From Betaproteobacteria bacterium HGW-Betaproteobacteria-4 (GTDB taxonomy: Bacteria; Pseudomonadota; Gammaproteobacteria; Burkholderiales; Rhodocyclaceae), in NCBI GenBank assembly GCA_002840785.1, contig PHCH01000060.1:1-57537 (forward strand): DNA of 57,537 bases, written 5' to 3'. A program made the translations under genes and the position numbers. Of the stretch, positions 10,256 to 19,112 are shown piece after piece (position 1 is the stretch's first letter; the number at the start of each line of letters is the position of its first letter). Below the pieces are notes generated by a model. That model saw only the letters and a program-made list of their open reading frames with translations, was not told the DNA's origin and did no database searches.

Positions 10256-10525
10256 ATGGCTTCGTACAAGGACACCCTCCTCGAATTCCCCTGCGAATTC
10301 CCGCTCAAGATCATGGGCAAGGCTGACGACAGCCTGGCTCAGGTCGTCCTCGACATCGTCACCGTGCACGCCCCCGACTTCGATGGCGCAACGATGGAAA
10401 TGCGCGCCAGCTCGGGCGGCAACTACGTCAGCCTGACGTGCACCGTCATCGCCACCTCCAAGCCGCAACTCGACGCGCTGTACACCGACCTCAGCGGCCA
10501 CCCGATGATCAAGGTCGTGCTGTAA
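10256..10525 (+). CDS. ybeD: DUF493 family protein YbeD
   Basis: 89 residues, the full length of the small YbeD/DUF493 fold (an ACT-like ferredoxin fold) with LLEFPCEFPLKIMGKA at the start and LTCTVIATSKPQLDALY in the middle. Its role is not settled; it is almost always encoded between dacA/C and lipB as here. It begins one base after the dat stop and abuts lipB. Confidence 0.93.
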   Translation: MASYKDTLLEFPCEFPLKIMGKADDSLAQVVLDIVTVHAPDFDGATMEMRASSGGNYVSLTCTVIATSKPQLDALYTDLSGHPMIKVVL

Positions 10526-11143
10526 GTGCCTCCTGTCGTCAAACGCCTGGGCCGGGTCGACTACGCACCGACCTTCCAGGCCATGCAGGACTTCACGGAC
10601 AGCCGCACCACCGAAACGCCTGATGAAATCTGGATCGTCGAGCATCCGCCGGTGTACACCCTCGGCCAGGCCGGCAAGCCGGAACATATCCTCAAGGACG
10701 TTGGCATCCCCATCGTCAAGATCGACCGCGGCGGCCAGGTCACTTACCACGGTCCCGGCCAGGTCGTGATCTACCTGCTGCTCGACCTGTCGCGCCTCAA
10801 GATCAAGGTACGCGAACTGGTCACCGCCATCGAGCAGGCCGTCATCGACCTGCTGGCCAAGCATGGCGTCACCGCCGAACGCCGCGATGGCGCCCCCGGC
10901 GTCTATGTCGGCGAGGCCAAGATCGCCGCCCTCGGCCTGCGCATCCGCAACGGCTGCTCGTACCACGGCGTCTCGCTCAATGTCGATATGGATCTTTCCC
11001 CCTTTGCGGCGATCAATCCCTGCGGCTATGCTGGCCTGAAGGTCATCCAGACCAAAGACTTCAATATTCCGCTCACCGCTCACGAGGCCGGCGAGCAACT
11101 CTCGCAACACTTGCTACAGCAACTGGAACAGAAAAATGGCTGA
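10526..11143 (+). CDS. lipB: Octanoyl-[acyl-carrier-protein]:protein transferase
   Basis: 205 residues. LipB moves octanoate from ACP to lipoyl domains. Visible motifs are [26 protein letters not shown] (the lysine) and NPCGYAGL (the catalytic Cys). The start is GTG immediately after the ybeD stop, without its own ribosome-binding site, which points to translational coupling. It overlaps lipA by eight bases. Confidence 0.95.
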   Translation: MPPVVKRLGRVDYAPTFQAMQDFTDSRTTETPDEIWIVEHPPVYTLGQAGKPEHILKDVGIPIVKIDRGGQVTYHGPGQVVIYLLLDLSRLKIKVRELVTAIEQAVIDLLAKHGVTAERRDGAPGVYVGEAKIAALGLRIRNGCSYHGVSLNVDMDLSPFAAINPCGYAGLKVIQTKDFNIPLTAHEAGEQLSQHLLQQLEQKNG

Positions 11144-12080
11144 AAAAGGCGTCAAACAAAAAGGCGAACTCAAGACCGCGCGCATCCCCATCAAGATCGT
11201 GCCGGTCGACACCCCGCTGCGCAAACCGGAGTGGATACGCGTCAAGGCCGGCAACAGCGCCGGGCGCTTCGGCGAAATCAAGTCCATGCTGCGCGAAAAG
11301 AAGCTGCACACCGTCTGCGAGGAAGCGACCTGCCCCAACATCGGCGAATGCTTCGGCCGCGGCACGGCCACCTTCATGATTCTCGGCGACATCTGCACCC
11401 GGCGCTGCCCGTTCTGCGACGTCGGCCACGGCCAGCCGCTGCCGCCCAACCCGGACGAGCCGCGCGAACTCGCCGAATCGGTTGCCACGCTCAAGCTGCG
11501 TTATGTCGTGATCACCAGCGTCGACCGTGACGACCTGCGCGACGGCGGCGCCCAGCACTTCGTCGACGTCATCCGCAACACTCGCGAACTGTCGCCGACC
11601 ACCACCATCGAAACGCTGGTCCCCGACTTCCGCGGCCGCATGGAGGTCGCCCTCGACGTCCTTGGCGGCGCCCTGCCCGACGTCCTCAACCACAACCTGG
11701 AAACCGTGCCGCGCCTCTACAAGCAGGCCCGCCCCGGCGCCGACTACGCGCACTCGCTCGAATTCCTCAAGCAGTTCAAGGCCCGCTACCCGGACGTCAA
11801 GACCAAATCCGGCCTGATGGTCGGCCTCGGCGAAACCGACGAGGAAATCCTCGACGTCATGCGCGACCTGCGCGCCCACGATGTCGAAATGCTGACCATC
11901 GGCCAGTATCTGGCCCCGTCCGGCCACCACCTGCCGGTCACCCGTTACGTCCATCCCGACACCTTCAAGATGTACGAAGAAGAAGCCAAGAAAATCGGAT
12001 TCACCGGCGCCGCCTGCGCCCCGATGGTCCGTTCCAGCTACTGGGCCGACCAGCAAGCGCACAGCGCCGGCGTCGCCTGA
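11136..12080 (+). CDS. lipA: Lipoyl synthase
   Basis: 314 residues, a radical-SAM enzyme that inserts two sulphurs into octanoyl-protein. The auxiliary cluster motif [12 protein letters not shown] is near residue 63 and the radical-SAM motif [10 protein letters not shown] near 89. The conserved C-terminal SSY (in [11 protein letters not shown]) is present. It is the last gene of the dacC-lipA run and is followed by repeat copy 2 and a terminator. Confidence 0.97.
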   Translation: MAEKGVKQKGELKTARIPIKIVPVDTPLRKPEWIRVKAGNSAGRFGEIKSMLREKKLHTVCEEATCPNIGECFGRGTATFMILGDICTRRCPFCDVGHGQPLPPNPDEPRELAESVATLKLRYVVITSVDRDDLRDGGAQHFVDVIRNTRELSPTTTIETLVPDFRGRMEVALDVLGGALPDVLNHNLETVPRLYKQARPGADYAHSLEFLKQFKARYPDVKTKSGLMVGLGETDEEILDVMRDLRAHDVEMLTIGQYLAPSGHHLPVTRYVHPDTFKMYEEEAKKIGFTGAACAPMVRSSYWADQQAHSAGVA

Positions 12081-12096
12081 CGCCTGGGAACGATTG

Positions 12097-12132
12097 CTAC
12101 GGTCAACCGGAAATAATGGCCAAAAATGAAAA
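12097..12132 (+). repeat. 36-nt dispersed repeat, copy 2
   Basis: Plus orientation, three differences from the consensus. It begins 17 bases after the lipA stop. Its A-rich right end (ATGAAAA) merges into the left arm of the terminator at 12129. Confidence 0.9.
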
Positions 12133-12161
12133 CGCCCGGCAGGACATGCCGGGCGTTTTTT
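12129..12161 (+). terminator. Rho-independent terminator after lipA
   Basis: A 13-base perfect stem (12129-12141 with 12147-12159) containing CGCCCGGCA, five-base loop, then a T run to 12161. Because of the A run on the left it can also stop minus-strand transcription of the lipoprotein gene that ends at 12169. Confidence 0.9.
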
Positions 12162-12168
12162 ATGCTGC

Positions 12169-12705
12169 CTATTTCACACCGGGCGGCGGCGGAGGCGGTG
12201 CTCCCGGCGGCGGTGGCGGAATGCCGGCATCGGTAGAGCGCACCGCGCGCGGGTAAGCCATGTTGGCCGGCACGGGCACCCGGTGCCCCTTGCTGTACAT
12301 GCACTGGATGTAGGCGTTGTCATATTGGCGCTGCGTACCGACACCCGAGGCGCGAGCGCTGTCGGCCCCGGTCGCGCTGCCGAGCAGCAGACCGACGCCG
12401 GCCCCGGTTGCCGCACCGCGACCATCGCCTCCGATGGCAGCCCCAGCCACGGCACCAACTGCCGCACCGACCGCGGCGCTGGTCACGGCCGACTCCTTGG
12501 CCGCGTCCCCAGCCGTCTTGCCGCCGATCTGGATATGGGCATACTGCCGGCAATAGCCGTCATCCACCTTGAAGCGCTCAATGCTCTGCCCGGTTCCCGG
12601 CAGGACCATGACGCTCGGCCCGGTCGGCAATACCGTGCAGGCGCCCAGCAGCAGCGCGCCGCCGATCAGGCCGAGACGGGGAAGAAGCGAATTTTTTTCA
12701 GCCAT
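12169..12705 (-). CDS. Glycine-zipper outer-membrane lipoprotein
   Basis: 178 residues. A lipobox (LLLGAC) near residue 23 marks it as a lipoprotein. The middle holds a glycine-zipper segment (AAVGAAVGAVAGAAIGGDGRG) of the YMGG/Rickettsia 17-kDa antigen type, and the tail is poly-proline with Gly (residues 160-178). Such proteins stabilise or cross-link the outer membrane. An ATG at 12711 would give an ATGA overlap with the upstream gene; 12705 is preferred because GGAG lies eight bases before it. It is cotranscribed with the gene at 12708. Confidence 0.83.
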   Translation of the reverse strand: MAEKNSLLPRLGLIGGALLLGACTVLPTGPSVMVLPGTGQSIERFKVDDGYCRQYAHIQIGGKTAGDAAKESAVTSAAVGAAVGAVAGAAIGGDGRGAATGAGVGLLLGSATGADSARASGVGTQRQYDNAYIQCMYSKGHRVPVPANMAYPRAVRSTDAGIPPPPPGAPPPPPPGVK

Positions 12706-12707
12706 GA

Positions 12708-13043
12708 TCATTTCTCCGGTTGCGGCAGAACCTTCTGCCAGCCGCCAGGACATTCCTTGATGTAGGGGTAGTAGCCCTGCGCGCTGGCGCAGTAATACCA
12801 GTACTGCTGGCCCGACTCGGCTGGGGCATCCTGTGCCTGCTCGATGTACACCGGCGGCGGCGAAGGCGGTACGACGATGACCTGCGGCGGGTAATAGTAA
12901 GGTGGCGGGTACCAGATCGGTCCCCAGACCGGGACGCCAAGGTGCACGCCGAAACGCACCCGCGGACCATGGGCCGAGGCATTTGTCGCCACGCCGGCCA
13001 TCAGCACGGCGAGGACGACCATCAGGATTTTTGCCGCTTTCAT
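12708..13043 (-). CDS. Small secreted Pro/Tyr-rich protein
   Basis: 111 residues with a clear signal peptide (cleaved after ASA at about residue 24). The mature part is rich in Pro and Tyr (VWGPIWYPPPYYYPPQVIVVPP), followed by QYWYYCASAQGYYPYIKECPGGW. That ending is common in small exported proteins of betaproteobacteria, where two Cys could form a disulphide. The function is unknown; it is presumably periplasmic or envelope-associated, as its partner at 12169 is a lipoprotein. Confidence 0.82.
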   Translation of the reverse strand: MKAAKILMVVLAVLMAGVATNASAHGPRVRFGVHLGVPVWGPIWYPPPYYYPPQVIVVPPSPPPVYIEQAQDAPAESGQQYWYYCASAQGYYPYIKECPGGWQKVLPQPEK

Positions 13044-13145
13044 GGGGAACTCCAGCCTTCCTTGACCACAATTAAACGATAGTCAATTTTAGGCCGGACC
13101 GGCGATTAAATTTGCTACAAGTTGTAAGCGGGAAAACGGCCTGCC

Positions 13146-13472
13146 TCAGTCGTCCCGGGCGATCAGTTCATCACGTCGACGACGCAGGCCCTCGGGCATT
13201 TTGAGCGTCGTCCGGTCCCAACCTTCGATGTCGAGAATTTGCACCATGCACTCCTCCATCACCGCATGCGCCCGCAAGGTCGCTTCGGCAATCGCCTGGT
13301 GAACCCTGAGGTCGTTGCCCGGATCGACTTCGCAGGTATTTTGATAGCGGTGCAACTCGCGCAGGCTGCGCAACTGCACCGCCACCTGGGCAGGACAGGC
13401 GCACATGTAAATGGCGCCTTCCTCGATGATCTGCGAGAGCTCCTGATCGGTAAATTGCTTTTGCAGGATCAT
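13146..13472 (-). CDS. Conserved hypothetical protein
   Basis: 108 residues, no membrane segment or signal. It begins MILQKQFTDQELSQIIEEGAIYMCACPAQVAVQLRSLREL and is mostly helical. The single CAC cysteine pair is notable. I do not recognise a characterised family. It lies ten bases downstream of the CoA-transferase gene on the same strand, so probably in its operon. Confidence 0.72.
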   Translation of the reverse strand: MILQKQFTDQELSQIIEEGAIYMCACPAQVAVQLRSLRELHRYQNTCEVDPGNDLRVHQAIAEATLRAHAVMEECMVQILDIEGWDRTTLKMPEGLRRRRDELIARDD

Positions 13473-13482
13473 CGTCTGCCCC

Positions 13483-14778
13483 TCAGAGCAGTTTCAGACG
13501 TTTCGCCGCATCACGCAGCTCACCACGAAAATCGGGGTGGGCGATGCCGATCAGCGCCTCGGTACGCTGCTTGGCCGTCTTGCCACGCAGTTGGGCGACG
13601 CCGAATTCGGTGACGACGTAGTTGATGTCGTTCTTGCTCGTCGACACGTGGGTACCCGGCGACAGGGTCGGCACGATGCGCGAAATGGTGTCGTCCTTGG
13701 CCGTCGACGGCAGCACAATGAAGGCCTTGCCGCCGTTCGAACGGTTGGCGGCACGGACGAAGTCGGACTGGCCGCCGGTACCCGAGTAGGGAATCGGGCC
13801 CAGGCTTTCCGAGCCGCACTGGCCGAGGAAATCGATCTGCATGGTCGCGTTGATGGCGTGCAGGTTGTCGTTCTTACCGGCCAGGTAGGGGTCGTTGGTG
13901 AAATCGACCGGGTGCATTTCGAGTGCCGGGTTGCGGTGCATGAACTGGTAGAGCTTCTTCGAGCCGAGCGCGAAGGTCGCCAGCATCTTGCCCTGATGGT
14001 AATTCTTCTTGCGGTTGGTGACGACACCAGCTTCGACCAGCGACATGATGCCATCGCCGACCATTTCGGTATGAATGCCGAGGTCGCGCTTGTCGGTCAG
14101 CTGCATGACCACCGCGTCAGGAATGCCGCCGTAGCCGATCTGCAACGTGGCGCCGTCGGGGATCATGTCGGCAACGTACTTGCCGATGGCTTCCTGGACC
14201 GGCCCGATCTTGGGCAGGCCGACTTCGAGAATCGGTTCATCGCTCTCGCACAGCGCGGCAACCTGCGAAATATGGATGTGGCAGTCGCCATTGGCGAAGG
14301 GCACGTTGGGATTGACCTCGAGCACGACGACGCGCGCCCGGTCGATGGCGGCCATCGTGTAGTCGGCAGCGAGCGCCAGTGAGAAGAAACCATGCTCGTC
14401 CATCGGCGAGGCCATGGTGAACACGACATCGGCCGGCATCAGGCCGCGGTTGAGCAACGACGGCATTTCGGAGAAATAGGCCGGGATGAAATCAACCCAG
14501 CCATCCTTGCCGCCCGGGCGGGTGGCGCCGCTGTAGAAATAGGCGGTGTGACGAACGTTGTCGACGGTTTCCGGGTCCAGGTAACCATATTTGCGCACGG
14601 CCAGAATCTGCGAAACCTGCACATCGCGGAAATCGCGGCGCGCCTCCGACAACGCAGCCAGCAGGCTGGGCGGTTCGCCGACGGCGGTCGGAACGACGAT
14701 GGTGTCGCCATTCTTGACGACCCGAATGGCATCGGCGGCGGACATGCGTTTTTGTTGGTACAGGGCCTGAAAGGACAT
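13483..14778 (-). CDS. Acetyl-CoA hydrolase/transferase family CoA-transferase
   Basis: 431 residues, a family I CoA-transferase of the 4-hydroxybutyrate/succinate:acetate type. The N-terminal half binds CoA; the C-terminal half carries the catalytic Glu in LGIHTEMVGDG (about residue 240) and the GTGGQSDFVRAA loop. It would transfer CoA between acetyl- or propionyl-CoA and a carboxylate such as succinate or 4-hydroxybutyrate in the cytoplasm. The sequence alone cannot fix the substrate pair. A GGAG lies upstream of the ATG. Confidence 0.88.
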   Translation of the reverse strand: MSFQALYQQKRMSAADAIRVVKNGDTIVVPTAVGEPPSLLAALSEARRDFRDVQVSQILAVRKYGYLDPETVDNVRHTAYFYSGATRPGGKDGWVDFIPAYFSEMPSLLNRGLMPADVVFTMASPMDEHGFFSLALAADYTMAAIDRARVVVLEVNPNVPFANGDCHIHISQVAALCESDEPILEVGLPKIGPVQEAIGKYVADMIPDGATLQIGYGGIPDAVVMQLTDKRDLGIHTEMVGDGIMSLVEAGVVTNRKKNYHQGKMLATFALGSKKLYQFMHRNPALEMHPVDFTNDPYLAGKNDNLHAINATMQIDFLGQCGSESLGPIPYSGTGGQSDFVRAANRSNGGKAFIVLPSTAKDDTISRIVPTLSPGTHVSTSKNDINYVVTEFGVAQLRGKTAKQRTEALIGIAHPDFRGELRDAAKRLKLL

Positions 14779-14893
14779 GCGCTATCTCCTGAATTATTAA
14801 TTACGAAATTTAAATCGTCGCATGGCGCTTGGCCCAAAAAACTGACCAGGATCAAAACCCCATGCCGATTGAATTGCAACAACCGAGGCTTGC

Positions 14894-16036
14894 CTAGGCC
14901 TTGCGGTTGCTCCCTGCGACCATGCGAATTTCAAACAAGCGGCACTCGAGCGGACCGTTGAACAGCGGCGTCTTGCGGCTCGGTTTGAGCCCGACCAGTT
15001 TAGGCAAACGGAGGTCGGCTGTGAAGAAGAAACAGTTCCAGCCGGCCCAGTGTTTCTTGAGGGCTGAGCCGAGTTCCGGGTAGAAGGCAGCCAGTTCATC
15101 CTGCTCGCCAATGCGTTCGCCGTAGGGCGGATTGGTGACGAGGATGCCGTGATCGGTCAGCGGTTGCGTTTCGAGCAGATCTTCACGGTCGACCGTGACA
15201 ATGCCGCCAAAACCAGCTTCCTGCAGGTTGCGCCGGGTGGCGCGCACGGCCTTGTCGTCGATGTCGTAGCCGCGGATGTCCATCGGCTCGGCCGGCTTGA
15301 CACGCGCCTCGGCGGCCTGACGGATGTTCGCCCAATTGAGCGCCTCGAAATTGCGCAGCATCTCGAAGGCGAAGCCGCGATCCAGACCGGGCGCCCGGTC
15401 GAGCGCCATCTGCACGGCTTCGAGCAGGAAGGTGCCGCTACCGCACATCGGGTCAACGAGCGGCGTGCCGGGTTGCCAGCCGGTGATTTTGAGGATGCCG
15501 GCCGCCAGGTTTTCCTTGAGCGGCGCGTCCACGCTGGCCTTGCGGAACCCGCGCTGCCACAGCGGTTGGCCGGAAGTGTCGAGGTACAGCGTGCACTCGG
15601 TTTCGGAGAGAAAGACGTGGATGCTGACATCCGGGTGGCGCGTCTCGACGTTAGGCCGGTCGCCGCGGTCCTCGCGGAAGCGGTCGCAGACGGCATCCTT
15701 GACGCGCAGCGTGACGAAATCGAGCGACTTGAGCGGGCACTTGATCGCCGTCGTCACGACACGCATGGTGCGCGTCACGTCGAAATGGTTGGGCCAGAGC
15801 TGGCGGACGGCCAGCCGGTAGATGTCTTCTTCCTTCTGGTACGGCCCCTTGACGATGTGCCAGAGGATGCGGGTGGCGATGCGCGATTCTAGGTTGGCGC
15901 GGTAGCACACCGACCAGTCGCCGGTGAAAAATACGCCACCGTGCGTCGTCCGCAGGTCTTCGCCGCCGACGCCACGAAGTTCCTCGAGCAGGTGTTCTTC
16001 CAGCCCGCGCGGGCAGATTGCGAAATAGGTATTCAT
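14894..16036 (-). CDS. THUMP-domain 23S rRNA guanine-N2 methyltransferase (RlmL N-terminal type)
   Basis: 380 residues. A THUMP RNA-binding domain (about residues 1-160) is followed by a Rossmann SAM-methyltransferase domain with the LVDPMCGSGTFLLEA motif I near residue 200 and the catalytic VTNPPYGERIG (NPPY) near 305. It matches the RlmL half of the bifunctional RlmKL, which makes m2G2445. The RlmK half is absent, as usual outside gammaproteobacteria. ATG 16036 is chosen; it follows the hemJ stop by one base, so translation is coupled. Confidence 0.88.
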   Translation of the reverse strand: MNTYFAICPRGLEEHLLEELRGVGGEDLRTTHGGVFFTGDWSVCYRANLESRIATRILWHIVKGPYQKEEDIYRLAVRQLWPNHFDVTRTMRVVTTAIKCPLKSLDFVTLRVKDAVCDRFREDRGDRPNVETRHPDVSIHVFLSETECTLYLDTSGQPLWQRGFRKASVDAPLKENLAAGILKITGWQPGTPLVDPMCGSGTFLLEAVQMALDRAPGLDRGFAFEMLRNFEALNWANIRQAAEARVKPAEPMDIRGYDIDDKAVRATRRNLQEAGFGGIVTVDREDLLETQPLTDHGILVTNPPYGERIGEQDELAAFYPELGSALKKHWAGWNCFFFTADLRLPKLVGLKPSRKTPLFNGPLECRLFEIRMVAGSNRKA

Positions 16037-16037
16037 G

Positions 16038-16454
16038 TCAGAAGGGCTTGAGGACAACGAGGAAGAGGACGAAGAGCAGGACGATCACCGGCAGTTCGTT
16101 ATAGAAACGGAACCAGATGTGGGTTTTCTTGTTGCCGCCGCCCTGGAACTGCTTGAGCATCCGGCCGCAATGCCAGTGGTAAACCGCGAGGACGGCAACC
16201 AGCGTGGTCTTGGCATGCAGCCAGCCGCCCGAAAAGCCGTAGCCGAACCACAGCCACAAGCCGGTCAGCACAGCAAATACGCCGAGCGGCGTCATGAACT
16301 TGTACAGCTTGCCGGCCATGAGCAGCAGGCGGTCGCGTTCGGCGACGCTGTCGGCCGGCACCATGGCCAGATTGACAAAAATGCGCGGCAGGTAGAACAG
16401 GCCGGCAAACCACGAAATGACCATCCAGATATGCAGGGTCTTTACGACGAGCAT
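16038..16454 (-). CDS. hemJ: HemJ/CopD-family protoporphyrinogen oxidase
   Basis: 138 residues with four membrane segments. The start LVVKTLHIWMVISWFAGLFYLPRIFV contains the conserved His at position 8. YHWHCGRMLKQF and KTHIWFRFYNELPVIVLLF are also characteristic. HemJ oxidises protoporphyrinogen IX to protoporphyrin IX at the inner membrane and replaces HemG/HemY. It overlaps the upstream SDR gene by 13 bases. Confidence 0.87.
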   Translation of the reverse strand: MLVVKTLHIWMVISWFAGLFYLPRIFVNLAMVPADSVAERDRLLLMAGKLYKFMTPLGVFAVLTGLWLWFGYGFSGGWLHAKTTLVAVLAVYHWHCGRMLKQFQGGGNKKTHIWFRFYNELPVIVLLFVLFLVVLKPF

Positions 16455-17332
16455 GCGTTTCTCCTTGAGACTGCCTCGGCAATCCCGACATCGACGTTCG
16501 GGAAGGCGAGCTTTAGTTTTAATTCTGTTTTCAAGCGCTTGTTGCCAATACGCCGCGACTCACGCATGAAGGACATCTGCACCGGCGACAGCGTTTTCGC
16601 CGCCTCCTCCCGCGAAATGCGCGGCGGGCGCGGCAGTGCGAAGGCATCGGCGACCCGGTCGAAATACTCGGCCATCTTCAGGTCGGAATCATCGACGACA
16701 TTGTAGACGCGGTTGGCGCCGCCATGACGCAGCGCGGCGATACAGGCAGCCGCCAAGTCGTCGGCATGGATGTGGTTGGTGTAGCCGTCATCGGCCGCGC
16801 ACAGCGCCGGAAGCGCCTTGTTCAGGCGCTCGATGGGCAGGCGGTCGGCGGCGTAGATGCCCGGGGCGCGCAGGATGGAAACCTTGACGCCAGTCCGTTC
16901 GCCCCATTGGCGCAGGCAACGTTCAGCATCAACCCGCCGGCCGGCGCGGGAACTCTCCGGATTCAGACGGCGCGTTTCGTCGATCTGCGCCCCGCCACAG
17001 TCGCCATAAACCCCCGTCGTGCTTACGTAAATCAGGCGCCGTGGTAGACTTTTGCTCTTGCCCAAGGCGGCCAGCAGGTTGCGGGTACGCGTGTCGTGAC
17101 GGCCTTCGCCGGGCGGTGGCGCCAGATGCAAGACGTAGTCGGCCAGTCCGGCGATGCGCTGCAGGCTGCCCCGGTCGTCGAGATCGGCCAGCACGGGCAG
17201 CGCCCCCGCATCGCGCCATTCGGCCGCCCGGCTGGCATTGCGCAGCAGGGCATAGACGCGAGCATTAGGGACAATGCGGGAGAGGATGCGGCGGGCAACG
17301 TCCCCGCTGCCGACAATCAGGATTTTTTGCAC
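16442..17332 (-). CDS. NAD-dependent epimerase/dehydratase-like SDR
   Basis: 296 residues, extended short-chain dehydrogenase fold. The Gly-rich nucleotide motif ILIVGSGDVARR is at residues 4-15, STTGVYGDCGG holds the Ser/Thr-Tyr region near 100, and NHIHADDLAAACIAAL is typical of YeeZ/WcaG-like members. It lacks the standard YxxxK pair in clear form, so catalysis may be weak or different. The start is GTG 17332. The frame is open much further upstream, but that part is antisense to the reductase gene. Confidence 0.83.
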   Translation of the reverse strand: MQKILIVGSGDVARRILSRIVPNARVYALLRNASRAAEWRDAGALPVLADLDDRGSLQRIAGLADYVLHLAPPPGEGRHDTRTRNLLAALGKSKSLPRRLIYVSTTGVYGDCGGAQIDETRRLNPESSRAGRRVDAERCLRQWGERTGVKVSILRAPGIYAADRLPIERLNKALPALCAADDGYTNHIHADDLAAACIAALRHGGANRVYNVVDDSDLKMAEYFDRVADAFALPRPPRISREEAAKTLSPVQMSFMRESRRIGNKRLKTELKLKLAFPNVDVGIAEAVSRRNACSS

Positions 17333-17365
17333 GCCGGCATTGTAGCCGACGACCAAGGGGAAATT

Positions 17366-18340
17366 ATGAGCGCCGAAGCCGGCGAGACCCTGCTTGACGC
17401 CGGGCTGCGCCAGGGCCTGATTCTGCCGTACGGCTGCAAGGATGGCGCCTGCGGCGCCTGCAAGGGCAAGGTCGTCAGCGGCACGGTTGACCACGGCAAG
17501 TCGCAGCCACATGCGCTGACCGACGATGAAAAGGCCGCCAGCATGACCTTGTTTTGCTGCGCCAGCGCCCAGACCGATCTGGTCATCGAATGCAAGCAAC
17601 TGGCCCTGGCCAGCGACATCCCCGTCAAGACCCTGCCGTCGCGCATCGAAAAGCTCGACAAGCTGGCCCCGGATGTCATCGAAATGCATCTGCGCCTGCC
17701 GGCCAACGAACGTTTTGAGTTCCTTGCCGGTCAGTACATCGACATCCTGCTCAAGGACGGCAAGAAGCGCAGTTACTCGCTGGCCAGTGCGCCGCGCGAT
17801 GAAAACATGCTGGAACTGCATATCCGCCACGTTCCCGGCGGCCTGTTCACCGAGCAGGTTTTTTCGACCTTGAAGGTCCGTGACATCCTGCGTTTCAACG
17901 GCCCGCATGGCAGCTTCTACCTGCGCGAAGATTCGTCCAAGCCGATGATCCTGCTCGCCGGCGGCACCGGTTTCGCGCCGGTCAAGTCCATCGTCGAACA
18001 CGCCATTGCCAAAAACATCAGCAGGCCGATGTTCATCTACTGGGGCGCCAAGGCGCGGGTCGATCTGTACCAGAACGCGCTGCCGGAAAAATGGGCGACC
18101 GAGCAGGCCAACATCAAGTACATCCCGGTGCTTTCGGAGCCGGCGGCTGGCGACGAGTGGACCGGTCGCACCGGCTTCGTGCACCAGGCCGTGCTGGCTG
18201 ATTTCCCCGATCTTTCCGGCTACCAGGTCTATGCCTGCGGGTCGCCGCTCATGATCGAGGCGGCCAAACGCGATTTCGTGGCGCAAGGCATGCCGGAAGA
18301 AGAGTTCTTCGCCGACGCCTTCACTTTTTCGACGACTTGA
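17366..18340 (+). CDS. CDP-6-deoxy-3,4-glucoseen reductase-like flavin reductase with 2Fe-2S domain
   Basis: 324 residues. The N-terminal plant-type ferredoxin domain has cluster cysteines in LPYGCKDGACGACKGK and LFCC. It is followed by an FAD domain (KRSYSLAS) and an NAD domain (LLAGGTGFAPVKSI, YACGSPLMI). It passes electrons from NAD(P)H through FAD to the 2Fe-2S centre for a partner oxygenase or reductase. The ferredoxin domain starts abruptly at AEAGETLLDAGL: about 15 residues normally before this are absent between Met-Ser and AEAGE, although AAGGGG stands in the right place before the ATG. The stop codon lies inside repeat copy 3. Confidence 0.85.
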   Translation: MSAEAGETLLDAGLRQGLILPYGCKDGACGACKGKVVSGTVDHGKSQPHALTDDEKAASMTLFCCASAQTDLVIECKQLALASDIPVKTLPSRIEKLDKLAPDVIEMHLRLPANERFEFLAGQYIDILLKDGKKRSYSLASAPRDENMLELHIRHVPGGLFTEQVFSTLKVRDILRFNGPHGSFYLREDSSKPMILLAGGTGFAPVKSIVEHAIAKNISRPMFIYWGAKARVDLYQNALPEKWATEQANIKYIPVLSEPAAGDEWTGRTGFVHQAVLADFPDLSGYQVYACGSPLMIEAAKRDFVAQGMPEEEFFADAFTFSTT

Positions 18341-18370
18341 ATTTTGGCCGTTTTTCCCGGTTGACCGTAG
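18335..18370 (-). repeat. 36-nt dispersed repeat, copy 3
   Basis: Minus orientation, four differences from consensus. It contains the TGA stop of the reductase gene and fills the convergent gap before the gene at 18383. Confidence 0.88.
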
Positions 18371-18382
18371 CAATCAGCCGGA

Positions 18383-19015
18383 TCAACGCTGCCAGGCGCA
18401 GCCCTTGAGCGCCTCGCCGTTCAGCTCGACCGTAGCCGTCCACGCGAAGGCGCCGTTGGCCTGAACATCCCGGCAGATGGTTTTTTCGAGGCGAATGGCC
18501 AGCTTGTTGCGGTCGGCGCTGCCGTCGTAACGGCTGACATTCCCTTCGCTCCGGAACTCCGCGTAAGGCAGCACGACTTCGGGCTTGCCATAGCGCTGCA
18601 GGCGGACGTGTTCGCCGCCGGCGACCAGCGCCCAGGCCGGATCGTTGCCGGCGGCGCGCCACGCTTCCTCCTTGCCGCCCGGCATCTGGCAGCGCCCTTC
18701 GACGCGCGCCATGTTGAAGGCCGAGGCCTTCAAGGTCCCGTTGTCGAGTACGCCGAGCAGTTCGACGTAGAGCCGCTTGCCGGCAGCGAGCCCGACGCTG
18801 TTGAGCGCCCTGGTCACGCTGCCATCGGCCGAAACGTCCTCGACATTGGCGTAGCTGCGGTCACGACAGGGCGAAAATATCAGCCGGTCGCCCTGCTGCA
18901 TCATCAAGCCGTAAGCCATTTTCGGCGTGTTATCGACCGGCTTGGCCTCTTCGGCCTGAAGCGTGGCGGAGAGAAAAAGAGCGGCCAGCGCGGCAAGGGA
19001 ATGGCGAAAGGTCAT
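18383..19015 (-). CDS. Secreted conserved hypothetical protein
   Basis: 210 residues with a signal peptide (cleaved after LQA at about residue 21). The mature protein carries cysteines in FSPCRDRSY, EGRCQMPGG, KTICRD and LKGCAWQR. The pattern suggests two disulphide-bonded beta domains resembling the COG3650/YbaY-type envelope proteins, where a PCRD-like motif and a CPG motif recur. The function is unknown and the assignment to that group is tentative. It lies 97 bases downstream of rlmA on the same strand. Confidence 0.75.
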   Translation of the reverse strand: MTFRHSLAALAALFLSATLQAEEAKPVDNTPKMAYGLMMQQGDRLIFSPCRDRSYANVEDVSADGSVTRALNSVGLAAGKRLYVELLGVLDNGTLKASAFNMARVEGRCQMPGGKEEAWRAAGNDPAWALVAGGEHVRLQRYGKPEVVLPYAEFRSEGNVSRYDGSADRNKLAIRLEKTICRDVQANGAFAWTATVELNGEALKGCAWQR

Positions 19016-19112
19016 GGCGGGGCAATCCGGTGAAAGGCAATGTCGGGCATTGTCACCCGTCCGCCCGGCAAATCGTTTGATGCAACTGAAAAAGCGCTGA
19101 CCTTCCCGATGC

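Noticed and set aside
12711-12711. Alternative ATG for the glycine-zipper lipoprotein giving an ATGA overlap.
   Set aside because: Only two bases separate it from the GGAG; the ATG at 12705 has normal spacing.
16442-18373. 643-codon frame that would fuse the SDR to a long N-terminal part.
   Set aside because: The upstream part is exactly antisense to the flavin reductase; the SDR nucleotide-binding motif begins just after GTG 17332.
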